Assembly: GCF_003852235.1 (NCBI RefSeq) | Contig: NZ_CP027732.1 | Coordinates: forward strand, 5,084,001-5,148,000 | Direction of reading: 5' to 3' | Source of the DNA: Pseudomonas sp. R4-35-07 | GTDB taxonomy: Bacteria; Pseudomonadota; Gammaproteobacteria; Pseudomonadales; Pseudomonadaceae | Length of the DNA stretch: 64,000 nucleotides | Shown: positions 32,590-42,609 of the stretch, in pieces | Position numbering within the stretch: position 1 is the stretch's first letter | Layout: every line of letters starts with the position of its first letter | Position numbers and translations under genes: made by a program | The notes under the pieces: generated by a model | The model's input: the letters and a program-made list of their open reading frames with translations, nothing else | What the model was told of the DNA's origin: nothing | The model's database searches: none

Positions 32590-32939
32590 TGGCCCTTCTC
32601 CTTGCGCTTGAGCATCTGTTGCATCAGCACGCCGACGACCGCCATGGCGATGATCAGCGACAGCACCAGCGCGCCGACAATGGCCCAGAAGTCTGCAACG
32701 ATGTCCTTGGCATACACCATCACGCCCACGGCCGGCGGCACCAGCAGCAACGGCAGATACCGCAGCAGGCTGCCGGCCGCCAGGCTCAGCGGCTCGCTGA
32801 CTTCGCCGCGCCAGATCAGAAAGCCGAGCATCAGCAGCAGGCCGATGATCGGCCCCGGCAATACCGGCAACAGCAGATGATTGATCGCTGTGCCGATCAG
32901 TTGAAACAACACCAGCCAGGTCAGGCCACGTAACAGCAT
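32586..32939 (-). CDS. lrgA: LrgA/CidA family holin-like protein
   Basis: The 117-residue protein has four membrane helices and the CidA/LrgA pattern LPGPIIGLLLMLG and LLLVPPAVGVM. It is paired with lrgB by a 4-base overlap. A TATAAT on the minus strand at 32969-32974, 30 bases before the ATG, is the probable minus-10 box. Confidence 0.93.
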   Translation of the reverse strand: MLLRGLTWLVLFQLIGTAINHLLLPVLPGPIIGLLLMLGFLIWRGEVSEPLSLAAGSLLRYLPLLLVPPAVGVMVYAKDIVADFWAIVGALVLSLIIAMAVVGVLMQQMLKRKEKGQ

Positions 32940-32968
32940 CCGCTTTCTCCCCCTTAAAGCTCGCGCGC

Positions 32969-32974
32969 ATTATA
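32969..32974 (-). promoter_or_regulatory. Minus-10 box for lrgAB
   Basis: Read on the minus strand this is a perfect TATAAT, 30 bases upstream of the lrgA ATG. No clear minus-35 hexamer is visible at the standard distance. Confidence 0.4.
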
Positions 32975-33120
32975 AGCACGCCCGCCCTATGCTCCGGCAT
33001 TCGCCAAAAGCATGTCGTTGACCGGGCCGATTGCCCATGATGATCTACATTGGTTCTCTGTATCCCATACAAAAACCCTCATCAGCGGGGGATAAAAACG
33101 ATGAAACCAGGAGAGATGCA

Positions 33121-33576
33121 ATGCCCCAGGTACCCGTAGCGCAGCTCAAAGAGTATGTCGGCAAGGAACTCGGACGTTCCGAGTGGCTCACCATCGACCA
33201 GGCGCGCATCAACCTGTTCGCGGAGGCCACCGGCGATCATCAATTCATCCACGTCGACCCGGTCAAGGCGGCGCACACCCCGTTCGGCAGCACCATCGCC
33301 CATGGGTTCCTGTCGCTGTCGCTGATGCCCAAGCTGATGGAAGACATCCTGATCATGCCCGAAGGCCTGAAAATGGCGGTCAATTACGGCCTCGACAGCG
33401 TGCGCTTTATCCAGCCGGTAAAGGTCGACTCCAAGGTGCGCCTGAACGTCACGCTCACCGATGTCCACGAGAAAAAACCCGGCCAATGGCTGTTCAAGGC
33501 CACCGCCACCCTGGAAATCGAAGGCCAGGAGAAACCTGCCTACATCGCCGAGTCGCTGTCACTCTGCTTCGTGTAG
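33121..33576 (+). CDS. MaoC-like (R)-enoyl-CoA hydratase
   Basis: The 151-residue hot-dog protein has the hydratase-2 motif region: INLFAEATGDHQFIHVD (catalytic Asp and His) and GSTIAHGFLSLSL. It should hydrate enoyl-CoA, as in PhaJ- or NodN-like proteins; the substrate is unknown. The ATG at 33121 has AGGAGAG just upstream. It is a single gene, divergent from lrgAB. Confidence 0.92.
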   Translation: MPQVPVAQLKEYVGKELGRSEWLTIDQARINLFAEATGDHQFIHVDPVKAAHTPFGSTIAHGFLSLSLMPKLMEDILIMPEGLKMAVNYGLDSVRFIQPVKVDSKVRLNVTLTDVHEKKPGQWLFKATATLEIEGQEKPAYIAESLSLCFV

Positions 33577-33681
33577 GACGCCGCCTGTGGTGAGGCAACA
33601 AACCTTGCCACAGTGTATGTAAATTTATGTATGAACCTCGCGGCTGCGGCATACTCGGCGCTCAATTATCCGGATCCCGCT

Positions 33682-35400
33682 ATGCGCCCACTCGCCCCCC
33701 TTGCCCTTGCCCTGTTGCTCACCGCGTGCGGAGACGGCGAATCGCTGTTGCCGCCCGACGCGCGCCTGCCCGATGGCGGCCGCTATCGTGGTGATGTGGT
33801 CAACGGCTTGCTGCAAGGCCAGGGCCGTGTCGACTACCCCAATGGCAGTTGGTACGCCGGCGAGTTCGATAAGGGCCAATGGCATGGCCAGGGCGAATGG
33901 CATGGCAGCAACGGCGAAGTCTACCAAGGCCAATTCAAGCAGGGCCTGTTTGACGGCCAGGGCCGCCTGACCACAGCGGGCAGCAGCTACGTCGGCGGCT
34001 TCAAGAACGGTCGACGCAACGGCGAAGGCACCCTCAAAGAGGGGCAGATGACCTACCGCGGCGAATTCAAGGACGACCAGTACTCCGGCCTTGGGCGCCT
34101 GGAGCTGGCCGACGGCAGCCAATACCAGGGCCAATTCGCCCACGGCAAGCCCAATGGCGAAGGCCAGCGCAACGACGACAGCGGCAATCAGTTCAGCGGC
34201 CACTTCGTCGATGGTCAGCTGGAAGGCAACGGCACGTTCAACAGCGCGGATGGCGATATCTACGTCGGCCAGTTCAAACAGAACCAACTCAACGGCAAGG
34301 GCCGCTATGAAAATGCCGACGGCGACGTGTGGATCGGCCAGTTCAAGGAAGGCGCGCTCAGCGGCAAGGGCGAATTGATCGGCGTCGATGGCAGCCACTA
34401 CGTTGGCCAGTTCATCGATTGGCGCTTCAGCGGCGAAGGTCGCCTGAACCTTACCGATGGCAGCTTCTATATCGGCGGCTTCGACAGCGACAGCTACCAG
34501 GGCCGCGGCACGCTGGTGCTCACCGATGGCACGGTTCAGGCCGGCACCTGGGTCAACGGCATGCGCGTGCGCGATGCCGAGGGCAAGCTGCTGCCCGACC
34601 CGCTGGAAATCGGCGTATTGGCCCAGGGTCGCTTGCTGGCTGACGCCCTCGCCGCCGTGCCCGCGTCTACGCCTGCCGTCGAGCTGTATACCCTGGCACT
34701 GGCCGGTGACGGCAAGCAAAGCGTATTCCTGCGCGAAGCCGATTACGTCAGCAATATGCTCGCCACCCGCTTCGGTGCACATGGGCAGATTCGCCTGGTC
34801 AACCACCGCGACCATATCGCCGACCGCCCCATGGCCACCCGCGAAAATCTGCGCCGTGCCGTGCAAACCCTGGCCGAACGCAGCGGGCCGGAAGACCTGG
34901 TGTTCATCTATATGACCAGCCACGGCACTCATGAACACGAATTGGTGCTGGACCAGCCGCGCATGGAGCTGGCCGACCTGCCGGCCGACGAGCTGGCCGC
35001 TGTGCTCGCGCCGCTGAAAAACCGTGACAAGATCATCGTGATTTCCGCCTGTTACTCCGGCGGATTCATCCCGGCATTGAAGGATGAACGCACGCTGATC
35101 ATGACCGCCTCGCGCGCGGATCGCGTGTCGTTCGGTTGTTCAGAAGAAGCAGACTTCACCTACTTTGGTGATGCCCTTTTCGCACAAGCTTTCAGCCAAA
35201 CGGACGATTTGCAACAGGCGTTCAAACTGGCACAACTGCACGTGGCCGAACGCGAACAGGCGGACAATTTCGAAGCCTCCGAACCGCAGATCTGGGCCCC
35301 CAAGGGCGTGATCGCCCATTGGCAATTATTACGCAAACAGCAGGCACGAAAGGCGCTCGAAAGCGTCTCAATGAATAGCAAGGAAGCCAAAGGCAACTAA
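33682..35400 (+). CDS. MORN-repeat lipoprotein with C13/caspase-like protease domain
   Basis: The 572-residue precursor has lipobox LTAC (Cys16, then Gly-Asp). Residues about 35-307 contain 11-12 MORN repeats of 22-23 residues (YxGxFxxGxxxGxGxxxxxDG). The C-terminal half is a clan-CD cysteine peptidase: His414 in MTSHGTHEH and Cys457 in ISACYSGGF form the catalytic dyad of the C13 (legumain-like) pattern. The lipobox places it in the envelope on the periplasmic side. MORN repeats often bind lipids or proteins. The start at 33682 is set by the lipoprotein signal. No partner gene is evident; an SDR gene follows after 29 bp. Confidence 0.9.
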   Translation: MRPLAPLALALLLTACGDGESLLPPDARLPDGGRYRGDVVNGLLQGQGRVDYPNGSWYAGEFDKGQWHGQGEWHGSNGEVYQGQFKQGLFDGQGRLTTAGSSYVGGFKNGRRNGEGTLKEGQMTYRGEFKDDQYSGLGRLELADGSQYQGQFAHGKPNGEGQRNDDSGNQFSGHFVDGQLEGNGTFNSADGDIYVGQFKQNQLNGKGRYENADGDVWIGQFKEGALSGKGELIGVDGSHYVGQFIDWRFSGEGRLNLTDGSFYIGGFDSDSYQGRGTLVLTDGTVQAGTWVNGMRVRDAEGKLLPDPLEIGVLAQGRLLADALAAVPASTPAVELYTLALAGDGKQSVFLREADYVSNMLATRFGAHGQIRLVNHRDHIADRPMATRENLRRAVQTLAERSGPEDLVFIYMTSHGTHEHELVLDQPRMELADLPADELAAVLAPLKNRDKIIVISACYSGGFIPALKDERTLIMTASRADRVSFGCSEEADFTYFGDALFAQAFSQTDDLQQAFKLAQLHVAEREQADNFEASEPQIWAPKGVIAHWQLLRKQQARKALESVSMNSKEAKGN

Positions 35401-35429
35401 GCTGTAACGTGTAACAAGGGGGAAACACC

Positions 35430-36071
35430 ATGTACCTGACACCGCAGCATATCCTGCTGGCCGGCGCCTCTGGCCTCACCGGCGAACACTTGCTGGACCG
35501 CCTGCTCAACGAACCTACCGTGACCCGCGTACTGGCACCCAGCCGCAAACCACTGGCTGAACACCCGCGCCTGGAAAACCCGGTGGGCGACCCGGCAGTG
35601 GTCCTGCCACACCTGAGCGGCCAAGTGGATATCGCTTTCTGCTGCCTGGGCACTACGATCAAGAAAGCAGGTTCGGAAGCGGCGTTCCGTGCGGTCGACC
35701 TGGATCTGGTGGTGACCTTCGCCAAGCGCGCGCGGGAAATGGGCGCGCGGCACCTGATCGTGATCAGTGCGATTGGCGCCGATCCGAAATCCTCGGTGTT
35801 CTACAACCGGGTCAAAGGGGAAATGGAGCAGGCGTTGAGAGCACAGGATTGGCCGCAACTGACGATCGTGCGGCCATCGTTGCTGTTGGGCGATAGACTG
35901 GAGCCGCGCCTGGCCGAACAGCTGGCAGGGCCGCTGTCACGCCTGATTCCGGGCAAGTACCACGGCATTGAAGTCTGCGAACTGGCCCGCGCCATGTGGC
36001 GCCTGGCGCTGGAAGAGCAGGACGGGGTGCGCGTGGTGGAGTCGGATGAGCTGCGCAAGCTTGGTAAATGA
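35430..36071 (+). CDS. Atypical SDR / NAD(P)-binding oxidoreductase
   Basis: The 213-residue Rossmann protein has [18 protein letters not shown] (GxxGxxG near residue 11), [12 protein letters not shown] and an active-site-like [22 protein letters not shown] (Tyr and Lys of YxxxK). This matches the small HTATIP2/YwnB-like atypical SDRs. The substrate is unknown. AAGGGGGAAACACC precedes the ATG. It may be co-transcribed with the MORN lipoprotein. Confidence 0.85.
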   Translation: MYLTPQHILLAGASGLTGEHLLDRLLNEPTVTRVLAPSRKPLAEHPRLENPVGDPAVVLPHLSGQVDIAFCCLGTTIKKAGSEAAFRAVDLDLVVTFAKRAREMGARHLIVISAIGADPKSSVFYNRVKGEMEQALRAQDWPQLTIVRPSLLLGDRLEPRLAEQLAGPLSRLIPGKYHGIEVCELARAMWRLALEEQDGVRVVESDELRKLGK

Positions 36072-36084
36072 ATGTGAAACCACA

Positions 36085-36224
36085 TGATCGTTCCTATGCT
36101 CTGCGTGGGAATGCCTCACCGCGACGCTCCGCGTCCGGCCAACCGCTGTACGTTTCAGCTACTGCGCATGTGTGACGCGGAGCGTCACGGGCGGCATTCC
36201 CACGCGGGAGCGTGGGGACGATCA
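36085..36224. repeat. Second type of inverted-repeat element
   Basis: A segment of about 140 bp starts TGATCGTTCC...CTGCGTGGGAATGCC and ends GGCATTCCCACGCGG...GGACGATCA, in inverted order. Inside, GACGCTCCGCGTC and GACGCGGAGCGTC are also inverted. This matches the GTTCCCACGCTCCGCGTGGGAATG-type palindromes common in pseudomonads, a different family from the GGGGGCTTGC REPINs. Confidence 0.75.
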
Positions 36225-36250
36225 ATCAGTCACTGATGAGTTGGCTGGCT

Positions 36251-36282
36251 ACCGCCATCGGGAGCAAGCCCCCTCCCACATT
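36251..36282. repeat. Solitary right-arm REP
   Basis: This is a single inverted-arm REP (core ATCGGGAGCAAGCCCCCTCC, followed by CACA), with no matching left arm within 100 bp. It directly follows the other inverted element, so this gap has collected two repeat families. Confidence 0.8.
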
Positions 36283-36310
36283 TGGTTTTGTGGTGTTGTT
36301 GAGGTTTGCG

Positions 36311-36595
36311 TTATAGGCCACCGGTGGCGTTGAAGCCGACACCCAGCACGGTCAATAACGACAATGGCAACAGCAGCGTGTCGAGCAACGCGCTGGCTGG
36401 CAGGTCGACCTGCGGATAGGTTGGCGCCTCGGCGCCGAACCGGTCCTTGGCACAACAGCCTCCATTGATCGCATACAGGTCCAACCGCGTGCCGGCATAC
36501 ACCACCGGCGCGCCAGGTTGCGCGGCATCCAGCGTGCGAGCGGTGGCGCAGCCCGCCAATAGCAGCGCCAGCACGACCAGCAGCGCCTTATTCAT
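36311..36595 (-). CDS. YceK/YidQ family lipoprotein
   Basis: This is a 94-residue lipoprotein precursor with lipobox LAGC (Cys16). It contains [16 protein letters not shown] and [11 protein letters not shown], as in the small YceK/YidQ (DUF1375) lipoproteins, which have two predicted hydrophobic segments. The function is unknown. It overlaps the ubiX 3' end by 8 bases on the same strand, so it may be translationally linked to it. Confidence 0.82.
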   Translation of the reverse strand: MNKALLVVLALLLAGCATARTLDAAQPGAPVVYAGTRLDLYAINGGCCAKDRFGAEAPTYPQVDLPASALLDTLLLPLSLLTVLGVGFNATGGL

Positions 36596-37217
36596 CGCCG
36601 CTCAAGTGATGCTCGCCCCAGCGTGGCAGCATGTCTTGCGGGATATTAAGCAAGTTGAGAATGCGCGCCACCACAAAATCCACCAGGTCGTCGATGGTCT
36701 GCGGCTGATGATAGAAGCCGGGCGATGCGGGCAATATGGTCACGCCCATGTTCGACAACTTGAGCATGTGCTCCAGATGGATGCTCGAATAGGGCGCTTC
36801 ACGCGGCACCAGGATCAACTGCCGGCGTTCCTTCAAGGTCACGTCCGCCGCGCGCTCGATCAAATTATTACAGGCGCCCGTGGCAATCGCCGACAGCGTG
36901 CCGGTGGAACAGGGCACCACCACCATCGCCGCCGGCGCACCGGAGCCGGAAGCGACCGGCGACATCCAGTCCTCTTTGCCATAGACCTTGATCTGCCCCG
37001 CCGCCGCGCCGGTGTATTCGGTGAGGAAGGCCTGCATCATCTGCACCTTGGCCGGTAATGCGACATCGGTTTCAGTCGCCATCACCAACTGCGCCGCCTT
37101 GGAGATCAGAAAATGCACCTCACGGTCTTCACGCACCAGGCAATCAAGCAAACGCAGGCCATAAGGCGCACCGGAGGCGCCGGTCATCGCCAGGGTGACG
37201 CGTTCCGGGCCGCTCAC
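36588..37217 (-). CDS. ubiX: Flavin prenyltransferase UbiX
   Basis: UbiX makes prenylated FMN, the cofactor of UbiD decarboxylase in ubiquinone synthesis. The 209-residue flavoprotein has [40 protein letters not shown] and [11 protein letters not shown]. The start is GTG at 37217, which overlaps the mpl stop by 4 bases (GTGA), with GAGG 7 bases upstream. Confidence 0.96.
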   Translation of the reverse strand: MSGPERVTLAMTGASGAPYGLRLLDCLVREDREVHFLISKAAQLVMATETDVALPAKVQMMQAFLTEYTGAAAGQIKVYGKEDWMSPVASGSGAPAAMVVVPCSTGTLSAIATGACNNLIERAADVTLKERRQLILVPREAPYSSIHLEHMLKLSNMGVTILPASPGFYHQPQTIDDLVDFVVARILNLLNIPQDMLPRWGEHHLSGDE

Positions 37218-38563
37218 TTGAGCGCCTCGGCCAGCTTGCCGTGCAGGCCGCCGAAGCCGCCGTTGCTCATGATCACCACATGGGTGCCTGGCTTGGCCAG
37301 GTGCTTGACGTGCTCGATGATGCCCTCCAACGAGTCACAGACGGTCGAAGGCACACTGCACCGCGCGGCGATCGCCGGCAAGTCCCAGCCCAGGTTGGCC
37401 GGTGCATACCAGACCGCCTGGTCGGCGTCATTGACGCTTTCCGGCAGGCCATCACGGTGTGCCCCCAGCTTCATGGAGTTGGAGCGCGGCTCGACGACAG
37501 CAATAATCTGCGCATCACCGACGCGTTTGCGCAGGCCGTCCAACGTCGTAGCAATCGCCGTGGGGTGGTGGGCAAAGTCATCGTAGATGGTAATCCCATT
37601 CACATCGGCGACCTTTTCCATGCGCCGCTTCACGCTCTTGAATGCACTCAATGCCGCGATACCCATGGAAGGCACCACCCCCACATGCCGCGCAGCCGCC
37701 AGGGTGACCAAGGCGTTGGCGACGTTATGCTGGCCGGTCATGTCCCACTCGACGGTGCCTTGGGCCGCGCCTTCGAACAGCACTTCAAACCTGGAACCGT
37801 CATCACTGAGCAATCTGACCTGCCACTGCCCGCCCGCGCCGGTGGTTTGCACCGGAGTCCAGCAGCCCATCTCGATCACGCGCTGCAACGCCGGTTCGGT
37901 GGTCGGGTGAATCACCAGCCCTTCACTTGGAATGGTACGCACCAGGTGGTGGAACTGCCGCTCGATGGCCGGCAGATCCGGGAAGATGTCGGCATGATCG
38001 AATTCAAGGTTGTTCAGGATCGCCGTGCGCGGACGGTAGTGGACGAACTTGGAGCGCTTGTCGAAGAACGCACTGTCGTACTCGTCGGCCTCGATCACGA
38101 AGAACGGCGTCTCCCCCAGGCGCGCCGACACCGAGAAGTTCTGCGGCACACCGCCAATCAGGAAACCCGGGCTCATGCCCGCATGCTCCAGCACCCAGGC
38201 CAACATACTGCTGGTGGTGGTTTTGCCATGGGTGCCGGCAACCGCAAGCACCCAGCGCCCTTGCAGCACATGGTCGGCCAGCCACTGGGGGCCGGAGACA
38301 TACGGCAAGCCTTTATTAAGGACATACTCGACCGCAGGGTTACCGCGGGACATGGCGTTGCCGATCACCACCAGATCGGGGACCGGGTCAAACTGCGCCG
38401 GGTCGTAGCCTTGAGTCAGCTCAATGCCCTGAGCTTGTAGCTGGGTGCTCATGGGCGGATAAACATTGGCATCGGAGCCAGTAACGTGATGGCCCAGCTC
38501 TTTGGCAAGTACCGCCATCGAGCCCATGAACGTGCCGCAGATACCCAGAATATGAATGTGCAT
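37214..38563 (-). CDS. mpl: Murein tripeptide ligase Mpl
   Basis: Mpl joins recycled L-Ala-gamma-D-Glu-mesoDAP to UDP-MurNAc. The 449-residue Mur ligase has [14 protein letters not shown] at the N-terminus, the ATP loop [14 protein letters not shown] and [10 protein letters not shown]. It follows the P. aeruginosa order eatR-mpl-ubiX. A CCTCG-CGAGG hairpin lies just upstream in the 141-bp gap to the eatR 3' end. Confidence 0.96.
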   Translation of the reverse strand: MHIHILGICGTFMGSMAVLAKELGHHVTGSDANVYPPMSTQLQAQGIELTQGYDPAQFDPVPDLVVIGNAMSRGNPAVEYVLNKGLPYVSGPQWLADHVLQGRWVLAVAGTHGKTTTSSMLAWVLEHAGMSPGFLIGGVPQNFSVSARLGETPFFVIEADEYDSAFFDKRSKFVHYRPRTAILNNLEFDHADIFPDLPAIERQFHHLVRTIPSEGLVIHPTTEPALQRVIEMGCWTPVQTTGAGGQWQVRLLSDDGSRFEVLFEGAAQGTVEWDMTGQHNVANALVTLAAARHVGVVPSMGIAALSAFKSVKRRMEKVADVNGITIYDDFAHHPTAIATTLDGLRKRVGDAQIIAVVEPRSNSMKLGAHRDGLPESVNDADQAVWYAPANLGWDLPAIAARCSVPSTVCDSLEGIIEHVKHLAKPGTHVVIMSNGGFGGLHGKLAEALK

Positions 38564-38704
38564 AGTTGACCTCGTAAATCATCGAGGCAGGTTAGCGCAG
38601 GGAGTAGGAAATGGCACTCTTTAGGTCACTCGGCCAAGTGCGCTGGCAGTGGGCAGGCCTGTGAAGCAACCCATGGACTTCATGGTGAACTGCATTTTTC
38701 ACGG

Positions 38705-40612
38705 CTAAACGACCAAACTGCGTGAAATTTCATACTTTCGCAACTTTCGGTAAAGCGTATTACGGCTCACCCCTAACTGCTGCGCCGTATGGCTCATGTG
38801 CCAGCGTTGCTGCTCCAGCGTTGCCAGCAAAGCCGCCCGCTCGGCGTCGTCCAGGGGCGAACGTGCAGGGCTCGGTTCACTCGATTGCGCGCGAGCCTGG
38901 CGGATGATTGCAGGTAAATCCTCAAGCCCGATCAGGCTTGTGTCGCACAGCGCGACCAGCGTGCGCAACACCGTACGCAGCTGTCGGATATTGCCCGGCC
39001 ACGCGTACGCCAACAGAACTTCACGCGCTGCAGGCGTCAGGCCAACAGCCTGCTTACCCGCCTCCTGCGCCAGCAGGAAGTCCAGCAGTTGCGACTTGTC
39101 ACTGCGCTCACGCAACGCCGGAAGGGCGACTTCCAGGCCGTTCAAGCGGTAATACAAATCCTCGCGAAAGCTGCCGTCCTGCACGCGCTCAAGCAAATTT
39201 CGGTGGGTGGCGCTGATAATTCGCACGTTCACCGCCTGGGGCTCACCGCCGATGGGCACCACCAGGCGGTCCTCCAGCACTCTTAACAAACGGGTTTGCA
39301 GCGCCACAGGCATATCGCCGATTTCATCCAGAAACAACGTACCGCCATCGGCTTGTTGCAGCTTGCCGCGCATGCCTTCCTTCAGCGCTCCGGTGAAACT
39401 GCCACCGCGATAGCCAAACAGCTCACTTTCGATCAGGTTTTCCGGGATGGCCGCACAGTTGAGCGCGACAAAGGCTTTATCGGAACGCTGGCTGGCCTGG
39501 TGCACCGCCTTGGCGAACGCTTCTTTCCCGCATCCGGTTTCACCGTTGATAAGCAGTGGCACATCGCGCTCGAACACCCGCAGCGCCTTGCGCATTTCGT
39601 CTTGCAGCGCCGGGTCGCCCAGGCAAATCCCCGATGGCCGTGGCGATGCTGGTCGGGTAACCGGCGTGGGCACACGGCGCGGCTGGCCTCTCAATGCCGC
39701 AAACAGGCTGCGCCCCTCACGGGTACGCAATGGCCAACTGGCGGTCGCACTGGCGCTGGCGCGGCTCAGCAGTTGGTCCAGCGAACAATCGAAAAATGCC
39801 TCCACCGGCTGCCCCAGCAAACCGCTACGCGTGCATGCGAGCAGGTTGAGCGCGCTCTGGTTGGCCGCGCAAATGCGCCCCTCACCGTCGAACGCCAGCA
39901 GCCCTTCACTGAACAGGCCCACGGACTCGGCTTGCAGGTGAAAACGCAGTAGCCAATGGTGCTCGAAGTGGCGCAGGAAATAGCAACTCTCGATCATCTT
40001 CGCCGAGAGATTGACCAGCGCCATGGTGTGGAATTGGCTCTGGCGCGACACTGCTTCCCGAGCCGACGACACGTCCAGCACCGCCAGCAGTTCACCGTGA
40101 GGATCGAACACCGGGCTCGCCGAGCAGGTCAGCCCCGTGTGACGGCCGCGAAAGTGTTCGTCGCGATGAATCGTCACGGACTGGCGCTCAACCAGGCACG
40201 TCCCGATGCCATTGGTGCCTTCGCGAGCCTCACTCCAATCGGCGCCCAGCCATAACCCGGCGTGCTCGAAAATCTTGCGCTCGGACGGCGCGGTGACGCA
40301 GTTGAGGATCACGCCGCGCGCGTCAGTGAGCAGCACCGCGTGGCCAGCGCCGGAGAGCTGTTGATGCAGGCTGTCCATCTCGTTGCCGGCGATGTGCAGC
40401 ACCTGCTGCAGGCGTTCGCGACTTTCCAGCAGGCGACCCTGTTCGAGCACAGTAGGGGCGATGGTTTGCGCGGGATCGAGGTGGTAGTCCTCCAGGCAGC
40501 GCAGCCAGGAGCGGGCAATGGACGGATCGCTGCCGGGGCCTTGGGAGCGTTCATGCCCTCGTGTGACGGTCAAGACTTGCTGGGCATGGCGACTGAACTG
40601 ATCGTTGTGCAT
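38705..40612 (-). CDS. eatR: Sigma-54 activator of ethanolamine catabolism (EatR/AcoR type)
   Basis: The 635-residue regulator has an N-terminal GAF-like sensor region (about 60-230), a PAS-like region, an AAA+ domain with Walker A GETGCGKE and Walker B GGTLFLDEIGDM, the sigma-54 loop as GSFTGA, and a C-terminal Fis-type HTH (LGVSRNTLYRKLRKY). It is divergent from the aldehyde dehydrogenase gene. In P. aeruginosa the gene at this place (PA4021) is EatR, which activates ethanolamine catabolism with RpoN. The start at 40612 is the ATG nearest the conserved region; the upstream reading runs into the promoter area. Confidence 0.9.
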   Translation of the reverse strand: MHNDQFSRHAQQVLTVTRGHERSQGPGSDPSIARSWLRCLEDYHLDPAQTIAPTVLEQGRLLESRERLQQVLHIAGNEMDSLHQQLSGAGHAVLLTDARGVILNCVTAPSERKIFEHAGLWLGADWSEAREGTNGIGTCLVERQSVTIHRDEHFRGRHTGLTCSASPVFDPHGELLAVLDVSSAREAVSRQSQFHTMALVNLSAKMIESCYFLRHFEHHWLLRFHLQAESVGLFSEGLLAFDGEGRICAANQSALNLLACTRSGLLGQPVEAFFDCSLDQLLSRASASATASWPLRTREGRSLFAALRGQPRRVPTPVTRPASPRPSGICLGDPALQDEMRKALRVFERDVPLLINGETGCGKEAFAKAVHQASQRSDKAFVALNCAAIPENLIESELFGYRGGSFTGALKEGMRGKLQQADGGTLFLDEIGDMPVALQTRLLRVLEDRLVVPIGGEPQAVNVRIISATHRNLLERVQDGSFREDLYYRLNGLEVALPALRERSDKSQLLDFLLAQEAGKQAVGLTPAAREVLLAYAWPGNIRQLRTVLRTLVALCDTSLIGLEDLPAIIRQARAQSSEPSPARSPLDDAERAALLATLEQQRWHMSHTAQQLGVSRNTLYRKLRKYEISRSLVV

Positions 40613-40719
40613 GTTCTTATTATTCTCCCTGCGTGAGAACGCCCAGCATCCTCCAGGCACCCAGCCATTGCAATCCCGTCCCGACCCGCCGGTCACAGGC
40701 TGTATCGTTATGGCACACA

Positions 40720-40751
40720 CTGTCACCCCGCCTGTACCGACGGGGTGACAG
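40720..40751. promoter_or_regulatory. Candidate EatR upstream activating site
   Basis: CTGTCACCCCG (40720-40730) and CGGGGTGACAG (40741-40751) form a perfect 11-bp inverted repeat with a 10-base spacer, so the arm centres are two helical turns apart. Its centre is about 93 bp upstream of the start site expected from the sigma-54 box at 40803, a normal place for an enhancer-binding protein. Binding by EatR is inferred. Confidence 0.6.
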
Positions 40752-40802
40752 CAACGCCCGGTAAAAATAATAACCCTTTGATTTCCCTGGCCTGCAACGC
40801 AG

Positions 40803-40817
40803 TGGCCCAACCCTTGC
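40803..40817 (+). promoter_or_regulatory. Sigma-54 promoter of the ethanolamine genes
   Basis: TGGCCCAACCCTTGC matches the sigma-54 consensus TGGCACG-N4-TTGC with the correct GG-to-GC spacing. It lies 65 bp before the aldehyde dehydrogenase ATG and faces away from the sigma-54 activator gene. Confidence 0.7.
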
Positions 40818-40882
40818 TCTACGCTTTACTACGCGCTTGCCGCGCTGTACTCCAATAAACATAAAAGCAGGAGATGCCCACC

Positions 40883-42403
<1,521 letters not shown>

Positions 42404-42412
42404 CCCACAACA

Positions 42413-42426
42413 CCCTCCCACACTTG
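42413..42426. repeat. REP remnant next to REPIN 6
   Basis: CCCTCCCACACTTG is the outer end of a right-hand REP arm and lies 15 bases before a complete REPIN. No other part of that copy is present, so it is probably a leftover of an earlier element. Confidence 0.45.
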
Positions 42427-42440
42427 CAATGCAATCAAAG

Positions 42441-42528
42441 GTGGGAGGGGGCTTGCTCCCGATAGCGGTGGATCAGCTAACAACCAACTGACTGACACAC
42501 CGCCATCGGGGGCAAGCCCCCTCCCACA
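42441..42528. repeat. REPIN 6, inside the ethanolamine gene set
   Basis: GTGGGAGGGGGCTTGCTCCC starts at 42441 and the inverted arm, of the GGGGGCAAGC subtype, ends at 42527. The doublet lies in the 206-bp gap between the aldehyde dehydrogenase and the permease, so it may change relative expression of the two genes if they share a transcript. Confidence 0.9.
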
Positions 42529-42609
42529 CTTAGAACTTCACAAGTACTTGCGATGCGCATTCGGCACACAGAGGCCGAGTTAAAACAATAAGAATGGAAG
42601 GTACTTCCC

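Noticed and set aside
36249..36455. Small minus-strand ORF over the yceK-like gene and REP
   Set aside because: It overlaps a lipoprotein gene in another frame and includes REP sequence. There is no ribosome site and no family pattern.
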